Source of the DNA: Zongyangia hominis
GTDB taxonomy: Bacteria > Bacillota > Clostridia > Oscillospirales > Ruminococcaceae
Direction: 5' to 3'
Assembly (NCBI RefSeq): GCF_014385095.1
Contig: NZ_JACRTC010000006.1
Location: 1 to 64,000, forward strand
Length of the DNA: 64,000 nucleotides
Shown here: one piece after another, positions 43,351 to 49,899 of the stretch
How the letters are laid out: each line of letters begins with the position of its first letter
Numbering within the stretch: the stretch's first letter is position 1
The notes under the pieces: generated by a model
Told to the model about the DNA's origin: nothing
Database searches by the model: none
What the model saw: the letters and a program-made list of their open reading frames with translations, nothing else
Made by a program: the position numbers and the translations under genes

Positions 43351-44061
43351 ATGACAAATGAAACCACAGGCAAAAAGGAGCGAAAGCTCACCCCCGGGCA
43401 AATTGTGGCCCTGGTGCTGGTGGTCCTGGTCCTCGTAGGCGTAACCGTCGCGGCGTTCCCCTTCATCTCCTCCCTGACCAAGCCCGAAAATTTGGAAAGT
43501 TTTAAAAACACCCTGCGCTCCTTCGGCGCGGGGGGATTCTTCATCATCCTGGGGCTGCAGGTGCTGCAGGTGGTGGTGGCGGTACTGCCCGGCGAGCCCA
43601 TCGAGCTGCTGGCCGGGGCCATGTTCGGCACCTGGGGCGGCCTCTTCACCTGCTATCTGGGGCTCCTCATCGGCACCGGCGGCATCTTTTTGGCCGTCAA
43701 AAAATTCGGCTACCCGCTGCTGACCAAATTTGTCAGCGAGGAGCAGCTCAAAAGCTACAAGTTTTTAAATAACACCACCCGCTTAGAAACCCTCATCTTC
43801 CTTCTCTTCTTCATCCCCGGCACACCCAAGGACGTGCTGACCTATGTGGCGGGCATCACCCCCATTTCCTTGGGGCGCTTCCTCTTCCTCTCCCTCTTTG
43901 CCCGCATCCCCTCGGTCATCTCCTCCACCTTTGTCGGCTCCTCCTTCATCGAGGGCAATGTGCTGACCTCGGTGCTGGTCTTCGCCGGGGTGGGCGTCGT
44001 GGGCATCGCCGGCATCCTTATCCACAAGCACTTTATAGCAAAGCTCCAAAAGGAGGAGTAG
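43351..44061 (+). CDS. VTT-domain (TVP38/TMEM64, DedA-like) membrane protein
   Basis: 236 aa. Helix 1 at about 14-37, then the VTT core: LPGEPIELLAGAMFGTWGG and FIPGTPKDVLTYVAGITPIS, the paired re-entrant motifs of this superfamily, and a last helix at about 205-228. Members include lipid scramblases and DedA transporters for undecaprenyl phosphate; the substrate here is unknown. The ribosome site is weak (AGGCCGG), in contrast to the strong one of the leader ORF upstream. Confidence 0.87.
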   Translation: MTNETTGKKERKLTPGQIVALVLVVLVLVGVTVAAFPFISSLTKPENLESFKNTLRSFGAGGFFIILGLQVLQVVVAVLPGEPIELLAGAMFGTWGGLFTCYLGLLIGTGGIFLAVKKFGYPLLTKFVSEEQLKSYKFLNNTTRLETLIFLLFFIPGTPKDVLTYVAGITPISLGRFLFLSLFARIPSVISSTFVGSSFIEGNVLTSVLVFAGVGVVGIAGILIHKHFIAKLQKEE

Positions 44062-44076
44062 GAATCCTGTTGGAAG

Positions 44077-44116
44077 AAAAAAGGCAGGGACGTCTGACGG
44101 CGTCCCTGCCTTTTTT
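44077..44116 (+). terminator. Bidirectional terminator between the VTT gene and the thioesterase
   Basis: 16-bp perfect stem (44077-44092 with 44101-44116) with A- and T-runs on both sides. It can end transcription from either strand. Confidence 0.92.
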
Positions 44117-44249
44117 ATCTGAATATCAGATCAGTCCACCCTATTTTAAAAAAATGTGGCGCCATTCCCGGAAGTGAGGGCGCTTTACGTCAACCGGCCC
44201 CCATAACGCGGGGCCACCGGTTGGCGGACGCCATTTCACGAGTGCTCTC

Positions 44250-44723
44250 TTAGTAATGTTCCAGCCGCCGCTGTTTGCGCAGGGCGTGGCGCTTTTGTCC
44301 GGCCTCCCACTCCTTGCGGTCCTCGTCGGTTTCGAGGATGAGGCGGGGCACCGGCACGGGGTGCTCGTTTTCGTCCAGCGCCACAAAGACCAAATAGGCC
44401 CGGTTGACCATTTTGCGCTGGCCGTCGAGCTCCTCGACGAAGGTCTCCACCCGCACCTCCATAGAGGTCCTGCCCACATAGGTGACCCGTCCGGACATGA
44501 AGATGGTACAGTTGACGTGGGCCGCCGCCTTGAACTGGAGGTTATCCACCGAGGCGGTGGTCACGTTGCAATTTGAATGGCGCCGGGCCACCACGGCGGC
44601 CACCACGTCAATCCATTGCATGAGCACGCCGCCGAACATCCGCTGATAGCCGTTGATGTGCTGGGGCATGAGGATGTGGATTTGTTCCGTATAGGAATCG
44701 GAAACCCGTTTTGCTTCTTCCAT
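44250..44723 (-). CDS. Hot-dog acyl-CoA thioesterase
   Basis: 157 aa. Cytosolic acyl-CoA hydrolase of the YciA/ACOT type: QHINGYQRMFGGVLMQWIDVVAAVVARRH is the hot-dog helix with the catalytic Asp, followed by VTYVGRTSMEVRV. AAGGAGG lies 8 nt before the ATG at 44723. Last gene of the ygiQ run. Confidence 0.88.
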   Translation of the reverse strand: MEEAKRVSDSYTEQIHILMPQHINGYQRMFGGVLMQWIDVVAAVVARRHSNCNVTTASVDNLQFKAAAHVNCTIFMSGRVTYVGRTSMEVRVETFVEELDGQRKMVNRAYLVFVALDENEHPVPVPRLILETDEDRKEWEAGQKRHALRKQRRLEHY

Positions 44724-44777
44724 TTGGTTTTCCTCCTTGCTTTCTTGTCGCTTCCCGCGTCTTTGGGGCAAAAGCGC

Positions 44778-45371
44778 CTATTCCTTTTGGGGCCGCCCGC
44801 GCTTTTTCAGGGGCTTTTTGCGCACCGAGTACCCAAAGGTGCCAAGGCGCTCCCCCAGCGCGTAATAGGCGCCGTGGGCGTAACCCATGAGCCCCGCCCT
44901 TTCCAGGTGGAGTCCGCCGTCCTTGTCGATGAGCCCCTCCTCCACGTCGAGGCCCAGGATTTCCGCCAAAAACATGTGGTGGCTCCCAAGCTCTAAGACG
45001 TCCTTCACCCGGCATTCGAGGCTCAAGGGGCTCTCCTTCAATACCGGGGCCGTCACCTTGGACCCGGGGATGGCATGCAGCCCGCAGGCGGCGAATTTGT
45101 CCAAGTCCCGCCCGCTTTTGACCCCGCAGAAGTCTGCGGCGCGGACCATCGAGGCGATCGTCAGGTTGATGACAAACTCCCCCGACGACCGGATGAGGGG
45201 GTAGGAATACCGCTCGGGCCGCACGGACACATAGGTCATGGGGGGCTTGGTGTTGACAATGCCCGTCCAGGCCACCGTGAGGATATTGGGGCGCTCCATA
45301 CTCCCGCAGGTGACGAGGGCCGGCGGCACGGGCCCCAAGAGGGTACCCGGGTTCCAGAGTACCTTACCCAT
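44778..45371 (-). CDS. Flavin reductase-like / FMN-binding flavoredoxin family protein
   Basis: 197 aa. Split-barrel FMN-binding fold: PALVTCGSMERPNILTVAWTGIVNTKPPMTYVSVRPERYSYPLI and EFVINLTIASMVRAADFCGVKSGRDLDKF. Related proteins pass electrons to ferredoxin or reduce flavins. The start overlaps the DUF3006 stop by 8 nt; CGGAGGAATAG lies upstream. Confidence 0.88.
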   Translation of the reverse strand: MGKVLWNPGTLLGPVPPALVTCGSMERPNILTVAWTGIVNTKPPMTYVSVRPERYSYPLIRSSGEFVINLTIASMVRAADFCGVKSGRDLDKFAACGLHAIPGSKVTAPVLKESPLSLECRVKDVLELGSHHMFLAEILGLDVEEGLIDKDGGLHLERAGLMGYAHGAYYALGERLGTFGYSVRKKPLKKRGRPQKE

Positions 45372-45597
45372 CGCTATTCCTCCGTTTTTTTAGACTGTGG
45401 AAAAGATTTTTCACCTTTTCCCGCTCCCGTCTGGTCCGCTCGGGGTCGGGGAAGAACCGAGCGCCGTCGAAGAGGAGCCAGTCCCCTTCCATAGCGCCCG
45501 CCGGCAGCCGCACGGCCGGGATTTCCAGCTTCGCGCCGCTTTCGTCCTGGCAGACGGCGACGCCCTCTTCCAAGCGGTCGATACAAATAGATTGCAC
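45364..45597 (-). CDS. DUF3006 small protein
   Basis: 77 aa with a GTG start at 45597 (AAGGAGGGG upstream; the TTG one codon earlier is also possible). A single beta-barrel-like domain: SICIDRLEEGVAVCQDESGAKLEIPAVRLPAGAMEGDWLLFDG, then a basic helix. DUF3006 proteins are regularly encoded beside ComEC/Rec2-like metallo-beta-lactamase proteins, as here, and probably act with them. Confidence 0.85.
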   Translation of the reverse strand: MQSICIDRLEEGVAVCQDESGAKLEIPAVRLPAGAMEGDWLLFDGARFFPDPERTRREREKVKNLFHSLKKRRNSDG

Positions 45598-45610
45598 CAA
45601 AATCCCCTCC

Positions 45611-46567
45611 TTACGCGGCCTTTTCCGTCTGCACCGCAATATTTTTTCCGTCGGTCAGATAGATGATGGAGCCCTCCTCGTCGGTGCGGTTGACGGCGAT
45701 CTTTCTTGTTTCCAGATTTTCCAGCGTCTCCTTGTGGGGGTGGCCGTAGCTGTTGTCCTTCCCGCAGGAGATGGCCACATAGGCGGGGTTCACCTTGTCC
45801 AGAAAGGCGTTACTGGAGGAGGTGCGGCTGCCGTGATGTCCGGCCACCAGCACGTCGGCGGACAAATCCTTCCCCGACGACGCCATGTCCTTTTCCGAAG
45901 TCTTCTCCGCGTCGCCGGGGAAGAGGAAGGAGCGCTCCCCATAAGTCATTTTGAGGACCACCGAGACGTCGTTGAGATCATCGTACGCTTTGATTGGCGC
46001 CAGCACCGCGAAGTGGACGGGGCCCAAATCGAAGGAGTCCCCCGGCTCCACCACGGTGATCTCCAAATTCTTTTTCTGGACGGCGGCCAGCACATCCTGA
46101 AAGGTCTTGGTGGTGGGCAGGATGCTGTCGGGGATGTCGGACATGACGACCTCTTTGACGTCCATGTGTTCGATGATGTAGTCCATGCCGCCGATGTGGT
46201 CGGAATGGGGATGGGTGCCCACAAAATAGTCGATGGTCTCGACCCCCTGGCTTTGGAGATAATCCATCACCGTGGGACCCTGATCGTTTTCACCCGCGTC
46301 GATGAGGACGTTGCCGCTGTCGGTTTTGATGAGAATGCTCTCCCCCTGGCCCACATCGATGACGTGGACGGTGATGCCGCCCTCCACGTCGGCGCCGATG
46401 ACCGGACGGCTCTCCTTGAGCCCGGTCCCGTCGAAGATCTGGTCCCAGGTGGGAAACGGGAAGGGCAGCTCCACATGGGACGCCACCGTCACAAGTAGGC
46501 AGAGCAGCGCCAAGATGCCGCCCACCGTTCCCAGTATCGCTCCGTTTCTGCGTCTGCGCCGGCTCAT
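45611..46567 (-). CDS. ComEC-like metallo-beta-lactamase-fold hydrolase, membrane anchored
   Basis: 318 aa. N-terminal SRRRRRNGAILG and a membrane helix (TVGGILALLCLLVTVASH) put the catalytic domain outside. The MBL fold follows: VHVIDVGQGESILIK, GTHPHSDHIGG (zinc site), FLFPGDAEKTSE, and VLVAGHHGSRTSSS. This is the C-terminal nuclease-like domain of ComEC on its own, without the DNA channel. The substrate might be DNA, nucleotides or cell-wall material. It starts 2 nt after the ygiQ stop. Confidence 0.88.
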   Translation of the reverse strand: MSRRRRRNGAILGTVGGILALLCLLVTVASHVELPFPFPTWDQIFDGTGLKESRPVIGADVEGGITVHVIDVGQGESILIKTDSGNVLIDAGENDQGPTVMDYLQSQGVETIDYFVGTHPHSDHIGGMDYIIEHMDVKEVVMSDIPDSILPTTKTFQDVLAAVQKKNLEITVVEPGDSFDLGPVHFAVLAPIKAYDDLNDVSVVLKMTYGERSFLFPGDAEKTSEKDMASSGKDLSADVLVAGHHGSRTSSSNAFLDKVNPAYVAISCGKDNSYGHPHKETLENLETRKIAVNRTDEEGSIIYLTDGKNIAVQTEKAA

Positions 46568-46568
46568 G

Positions 46569-48530
46569 TTATCCTCTCCTTCCCCGCTGTTTTCCTGTAT
46601 CTTTTCCGCCCCGGCCGCCGCCTTTGCCGCGCCCGGCGTCCTTGCCGCCGGTGCGGGACGTCTGCCGGCCCTTGGGGTTCCGGTTTTCCCGCTGCCCCGG
46701 CTTCTCCTGCGCCTGGGCCTTATATTTGGCATTGGGGTCATAAGGGGCGCTGACCAGGCAGCCCGGCCCCTTGCCAATGAGGTCCTCCCGGCCGGCGGCC
46801 TTGAGCGCCCGGATGACATGGGGGCGGTTCTGGGGTTTAAAGTATTGGAGCAGCACCCGCTGCATCATTTTTTCCTCCGAAGTGCGGGGGACATAGACCG
46901 GCTTCATGGTGTTGGGGTCGAGCCCCGTATAAAACATGCAGGTGGAGACGGTGCCCGGCGTGGGATAAAAGTCCTGCACCTGCTCGGGATGTATGTTGTT
47001 TTTCTTGAGGAATAGGGCCAGCTGCACCGCGTCCTTGAGGGTGGAACCCGGGTGGGAAGACATGAGATAGGGCACGAGGTACTGCTCCTTCCCCGCCCGC
47101 TTGGTGGCCCGGTAAAACTTCTCCTGGAACTCCTCGTAGGCGGAGATGTGGGGCTTGCCCATCATGTCCAATACCCGGGCGCTGCAATGCTCGGGGGCCA
47201 CCTTGAGCTGGCCCGAGACGTGGTGCTCGACGAGCTCCTCCAAAAACCGGTCGTCCTTGTCCCGGATGACGTAGTCGTACCGGATACCGGAGCGGATGAA
47301 CACCTTTTTGACTTTCGGCAGCTCCCGTACCTTGCGCAGCAGCTCCAAATATTCGGTGTGATCGACTTCAAGCGCCGGGCAGGGCGCGGGGGCCAGACAC
47401 TTTTTCCCCTTACAGAGCCCCGCCTTCTCCTGCTTTTTACAGGAGGGTTGGCGGAAGTTGGCGGTGGGGCCGCCGATGTCGTGGATGTAGCCCTTGAAGC
47501 CGGGAAGCCGGGTTAAGAGCTTCGCCTCCTCGAGGACGGATTCCTCGCTGCGGGTGGTGACGTACCGGCCCTGGTGGAAGGCGATGGAGCAGAAGTTGCA
47601 CGCGCCGAAGCAGCCCCGGTTGTGGGCGATGGAAAACTCCACCTCCTGGATGCCGGGGACGCCGCCCAGTTTCTCATACTCGGGATGATAGGTGCGGGCG
47701 TAATCCAGGGCGTAGATGCGGTCGAGCTCGGAGGTCGTCAGGGGGAGGCTGGGGCGGTTTTGCACCAGATAGACTTCCCCATGCTTTTGAATGACCGCCT
47801 TGCCGCTGATGTGGTCCTGCTCGTCGATCTGGGTCTTGCAGGCCCTGGCGTAGGCGGTCTTGTCCGACGCCACCTTGTCAAAGGAGGCGCAGGACACCGC
47901 GTCCTGGGGCAGCTCGAATTGGCGGCAGAGGTAGCAGGTGCCCCGGATGTCCCGCATCTCGGAAATGTCCTCCCCGGCGGAGAGCCGCCTCGCAATCTCC
48001 TCGGTCTGGTGCTCGCCCATGCCGTAGGAGATGAGGTCCGCCCCCGCGTCTACCAGGATGGAGGGGCGCACCGCGTCGTCCCAGTAGTCATAATGGGCAA
48101 AGCGTCTGAGCGACGCCTCCAGGCCCCCGATGATCACGGGAACGTCGGGATAGGCCTCTTTGATGAGCTTCGCATAGACGATCACCGCCCGGTCGGGACG
48201 CCGTCCCGCTTTGCCCCCTGCGGTGTACTCATCGTCGCTGCGCTTACGCTTGGCGACGGTGTAGTGGGCCACCATGGAGTCGATGTTCCCCGACGTGACA
48301 AAGAACCCGTACCGGGGCTTGCCCAGCCGGGTGATGTCGGTAAGATTTTTCCAGTTGGGCTGGGGGATGACCCCCACCCTGTATCCCAGGCTTTCCAAAA
48401 GCCGGGAGATGATGGCCACACCGAAGCTGGGGTGGTCCACATAGGCGTCGCCGGTGACGCAGATGAAGTCGCATTCCTCCCAGCCCCGGGCCGCCATGTC
48501 CCGCTTAAAGATGGGTAAAAATTCTGCCAT
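46569..48530 (-). CDS. YgiQ-family radical-SAM protein
   Basis: 653 aa. N-terminal B12-like/Rossmann part (FICVTGDAYVDHPSFGVAIISRLLE), then the UPF0313 radical-SAM core with NRGCFGACNFC (CX3CX2C) and HQGRYVTTRS. The last 70 or so residues are a Lys/Arg/Gly-rich tail (GKDAGRGKGGGRGGKDTGKQRGRRG) that may bind RNA. Reaction unknown. First gene of a five-gene run. Confidence 0.9.
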   Translation of the reverse strand: MAEFLPIFKRDMAARGWEECDFICVTGDAYVDHPSFGVAIISRLLESLGYRVGVIPQPNWKNLTDITRLGKPRYGFFVTSGNIDSMVAHYTVAKRKRSDDEYTAGGKAGRRPDRAVIVYAKLIKEAYPDVPVIIGGLEASLRRFAHYDYWDDAVRPSILVDAGADLISYGMGEHQTEEIARRLSAGEDISEMRDIRGTCYLCRQFELPQDAVSCASFDKVASDKTAYARACKTQIDEQDHISGKAVIQKHGEVYLVQNRPSLPLTTSELDRIYALDYARTYHPEYEKLGGVPGIQEVEFSIAHNRGCFGACNFCSIAFHQGRYVTTRSEESVLEEAKLLTRLPGFKGYIHDIGGPTANFRQPSCKKQEKAGLCKGKKCLAPAPCPALEVDHTEYLELLRKVRELPKVKKVFIRSGIRYDYVIRDKDDRFLEELVEHHVSGQLKVAPEHCSARVLDMMGKPHISAYEEFQEKFYRATKRAGKEQYLVPYLMSSHPGSTLKDAVQLALFLKKNNIHPEQVQDFYPTPGTVSTCMFYTGLDPNTMKPVYVPRTSEEKMMQRVLLQYFKPQNRPHVIRALKAAGREDLIGKGPGCLVSAPYDPNAKYKAQAQEKPGQRENRNPKGRQTSRTGGKDAGRGKGGGRGGKDTGKQRGRRG

Positions 48531-48543
48531 AACTTGCTCCTAT

Positions 48544-48756
48544 CTATTTTTTGTCGGGAATATATTCAAACAGCTCCCCGACTGTGCAGTCCAGCGCCTT
48601 ACAGAGCGCATCGATCTGATCGAACTGAATTCGCATTGCTGTTTCTTTGCTGAGGTTGGAAATGGTGTTGGGGCGGATGCCCGTTAAAACGGATAACTCT
48701 TTCATCGTCATCCGTTTCTCTTTTAGGATTTCTTTCAGATTAATTTTGACGGACAT
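48544..48756 (-). CDS. XRE-family transcriptional regulator (70 aa)
   Basis: A single helix-turn-helix domain: LKEILKEKRMTMKELSVLTGIRPNTISNLSKET (about 8-41), close to Cro/CI and to the small YozG-type regulators. AAGGAGG lies 7 nt before the ATG. It is divergent from the DUF6809-like gene at 48896, and two palindromes lie between the genes, one over each promoter, so it most likely represses both itself and that gene. Confidence 0.92.
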   Translation of the reverse strand: MSVKINLKEILKEKRMTMKELSVLTGIRPNTISNLSKETAMRIQFDQIDALCKALDCTVGELFEYIPDKK

Positions 48757-48774
48757 ATATGTGCCTCCTTCTCA

Positions 48775-48795
48775 AAATAACTCTTATAGTTATTT
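48775..48795. promoter_or_regulatory. Operator 1 (XRE side)
   Basis: Perfect 8-bp arms AAATAACT and AGTTATTT with a 5-nt centre, 19 nt upstream of the XRE start codon. It covers a TATAAG -10-like hexamer on the minus strand. Confidence 0.75.
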
Positions 48796-48800
48796 CCTTC

Positions 48801-48829
48801 TTGAAAATTGTCCCTTTCGCCTCTATAAT
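48801..48829 (+). promoter_or_regulatory. Promoter of the DUF6809-like gene
   Basis: TTGAAA (48801-48806), 17 nt, TATAAT (48824-48829), a near-consensus sigma-A promoter whose -10 is inside operator 2. Confidence 0.85.
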
Positions 48830-48847
48830 AACTCTAGGAGTTATTAT
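48825..48847. promoter_or_regulatory. Operator 2 (DUF6809 side)
   Basis: Perfect 10-bp arms ATAATAACTC and GAGTTATTAT with a 3-nt centre. It shares the AATAACT core with operator 1 and overlaps the -10 and start point of the plus-strand promoter, the position expected for a repressor. Confidence 0.85.
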
Positions 48848-48895
48848 TCTCCCCTTTCGCTCGCAGCGTTTAATCAAAACAAAGGAGGGGATAAA

Positions 48896-49165
48896 ATGCA
48901 ACCGGCTCTCGCCAAGCTCTACGCCCAAGAGAAGGAGCACGCCGTGCTCCCCGAGGACGCCCTGGAATACGACCGTTCCATGCGGCTCTTCCGCTACTAC
49001 CAGCGCCTGCTCAAAAATATGCTGGGCCCCCGCAAAAGGGTGCTGCTGCGCTATTACGACGCCATGAGTCTCTGCACCGATCTGGAGCGGGACTGCGCCT
49101 TCCAGCGCGGCTTTTCGCTGGGGGCCTCCCTGTTCGCGGGCGTCAACATCCATGAGGAGGAATAA
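48896..49165 (+). CDS. DUF6809-like small protein (89 aa)
   Basis: 89 aa. AAAGGAGGGG lies 5 nt before the ATG. The sequence has LAKLYAQEKEH at the start, a Tyr/Leu-rich helix in the middle (LFRYYQRLLKNMLGPRKRVLLRYYDAM) and the end CAFQRGFSLGASLFAGV, which matches the GFRMGLRIAVE end of the protein at 1-375. Mostly helical, no membrane segment. Controlled by the divergent XRE regulator. Such proteins are common in Clostridia beside XRE genes; function unknown. A dispersed repeat begins right after the stop. Confidence 0.75.
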   Translation: MQPALAKLYAQEKEHAVLPEDALEYDRSMRLFRYYQRLLKNMLGPRKRVLLRYYDAMSLCTDLERDCAFQRGFSLGASLFAGVNIHEEE

Positions 49166-49393
49166 GCCCGTAACGCGCAGGGCACAGTCGCCGTCGAAGC
49201 CTTTCCATCGCGCGTGCTTTGCGGCGGCGTCATCGCCGCGACTGTCCGGCATCCTCGCCGGTAGGCGTGCCCCTCGTGCCGGGGCGGGCACATCCTTTTC
49301 TCTCAAGAAAAGGATGCAAAAGTGATCCAAGGGGACACCCCTTCGAAAACCCCGCTTATGCGGCCGCATGGCAACCCATGGGCATGGGCGGCA
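49166..49393 (+). repeat. Dispersed repeat, copy 2 (long form)
   Basis: 49275-49392 matches copy 1 (1-119, minus). It contains the hairpins CATCCTTTTCT/AGAAAAGGATG and AAGGGG/CCCCTT. The left half (about 49180-49270, with CGCGCGTGCTTTG and GCGACTGTCCGG) is absent from copy 1 but present in inverted form at 49740-49810. The repeat starts a few bases after the DUF6809-like stop codon. Confidence 0.8.
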
Positions 49394-49640
49394 CCCACCC
49401 TCTAACAGCGCGGGCGAAAACAAGAGCGTCCCGCGCTGTGGACCGGGTGGCTGTCAGTGCTTCGCACTGATTCCCGCCCACGGACGCCAAAGTACGCGCC
49501 TCCCGGCGGGCAATCGTGACGGTGGTCTCGTACGCCGCGGGGCGTGAGCCCCTTTCGAGCGGCGAGCGAGCCGGTGGCTGTGATACTCCGCGAACGCTTC
49601 GCGTGGAGGGAGACTGTCAGACCATGCAAACCCAGAGCGC
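49391..49640. other. Structured non-coding spacer between inverted repeats
   Basis: No credible gene. Several perfect stems: ACAGCGCGGG with CCCGCGCTGT (about 49405-49439), CAGTGC with GCACTG around TTC (about 49455-49469), and CGCGAA with TTCGCG (about 49589-49604). An outer ACCC/GGGT pairing may enclose the first. The pattern is that of a structured RNA or a non-autonomous mobile element. Confidence 0.55.
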
Positions 49641-49850
49641 GATCCTTGGGGGATGTCAGCAAGGGGGTGTCCCCCTTGCTGTGCCCTTTGCATCCTTTCC
49701 GGCAAGGGAAAGGGTGTGCCCCCGCGGCATGAGCGGCCACCTGCCGGTGGGGGATACCGGACAGTCGCGCCGGTCACGCCGCCTCAAAGCACGCGCGGGG
49801 GCAAGACCTGGGCACTGTCGGCGCCAATGCCCACCTGGGGCTCCCATGTT
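49641..49850 (-). repeat. Dispersed repeat, copy 3 (inverted)
   Basis: Reverse complement resembles copy 2 in order: CGCGCGTGCTTTG, GCGACTGTCCGG, then CCCTTTCC/GGAAAGG and CAGCAAGGGGG/CCCCCTTGCTG stems. Sequence has drifted but the stems are kept by paired changes. With copy 2 it makes a large imperfect inverted repeat of about 680 bp. Confidence 0.7.
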
Positions 49851-49899
49851 CATAAATCCTATTTCAAAAGAAGCGGGGAACATCCCGCTTCTTTTCCTT

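Noticed and set aside
49454..49883. Several frames on both strands in the inverted-repeat region
   Set aside because: They cross stems and repeats, have no good ribosome sites and read as Arg/Pro/Gly-rich translated structure.
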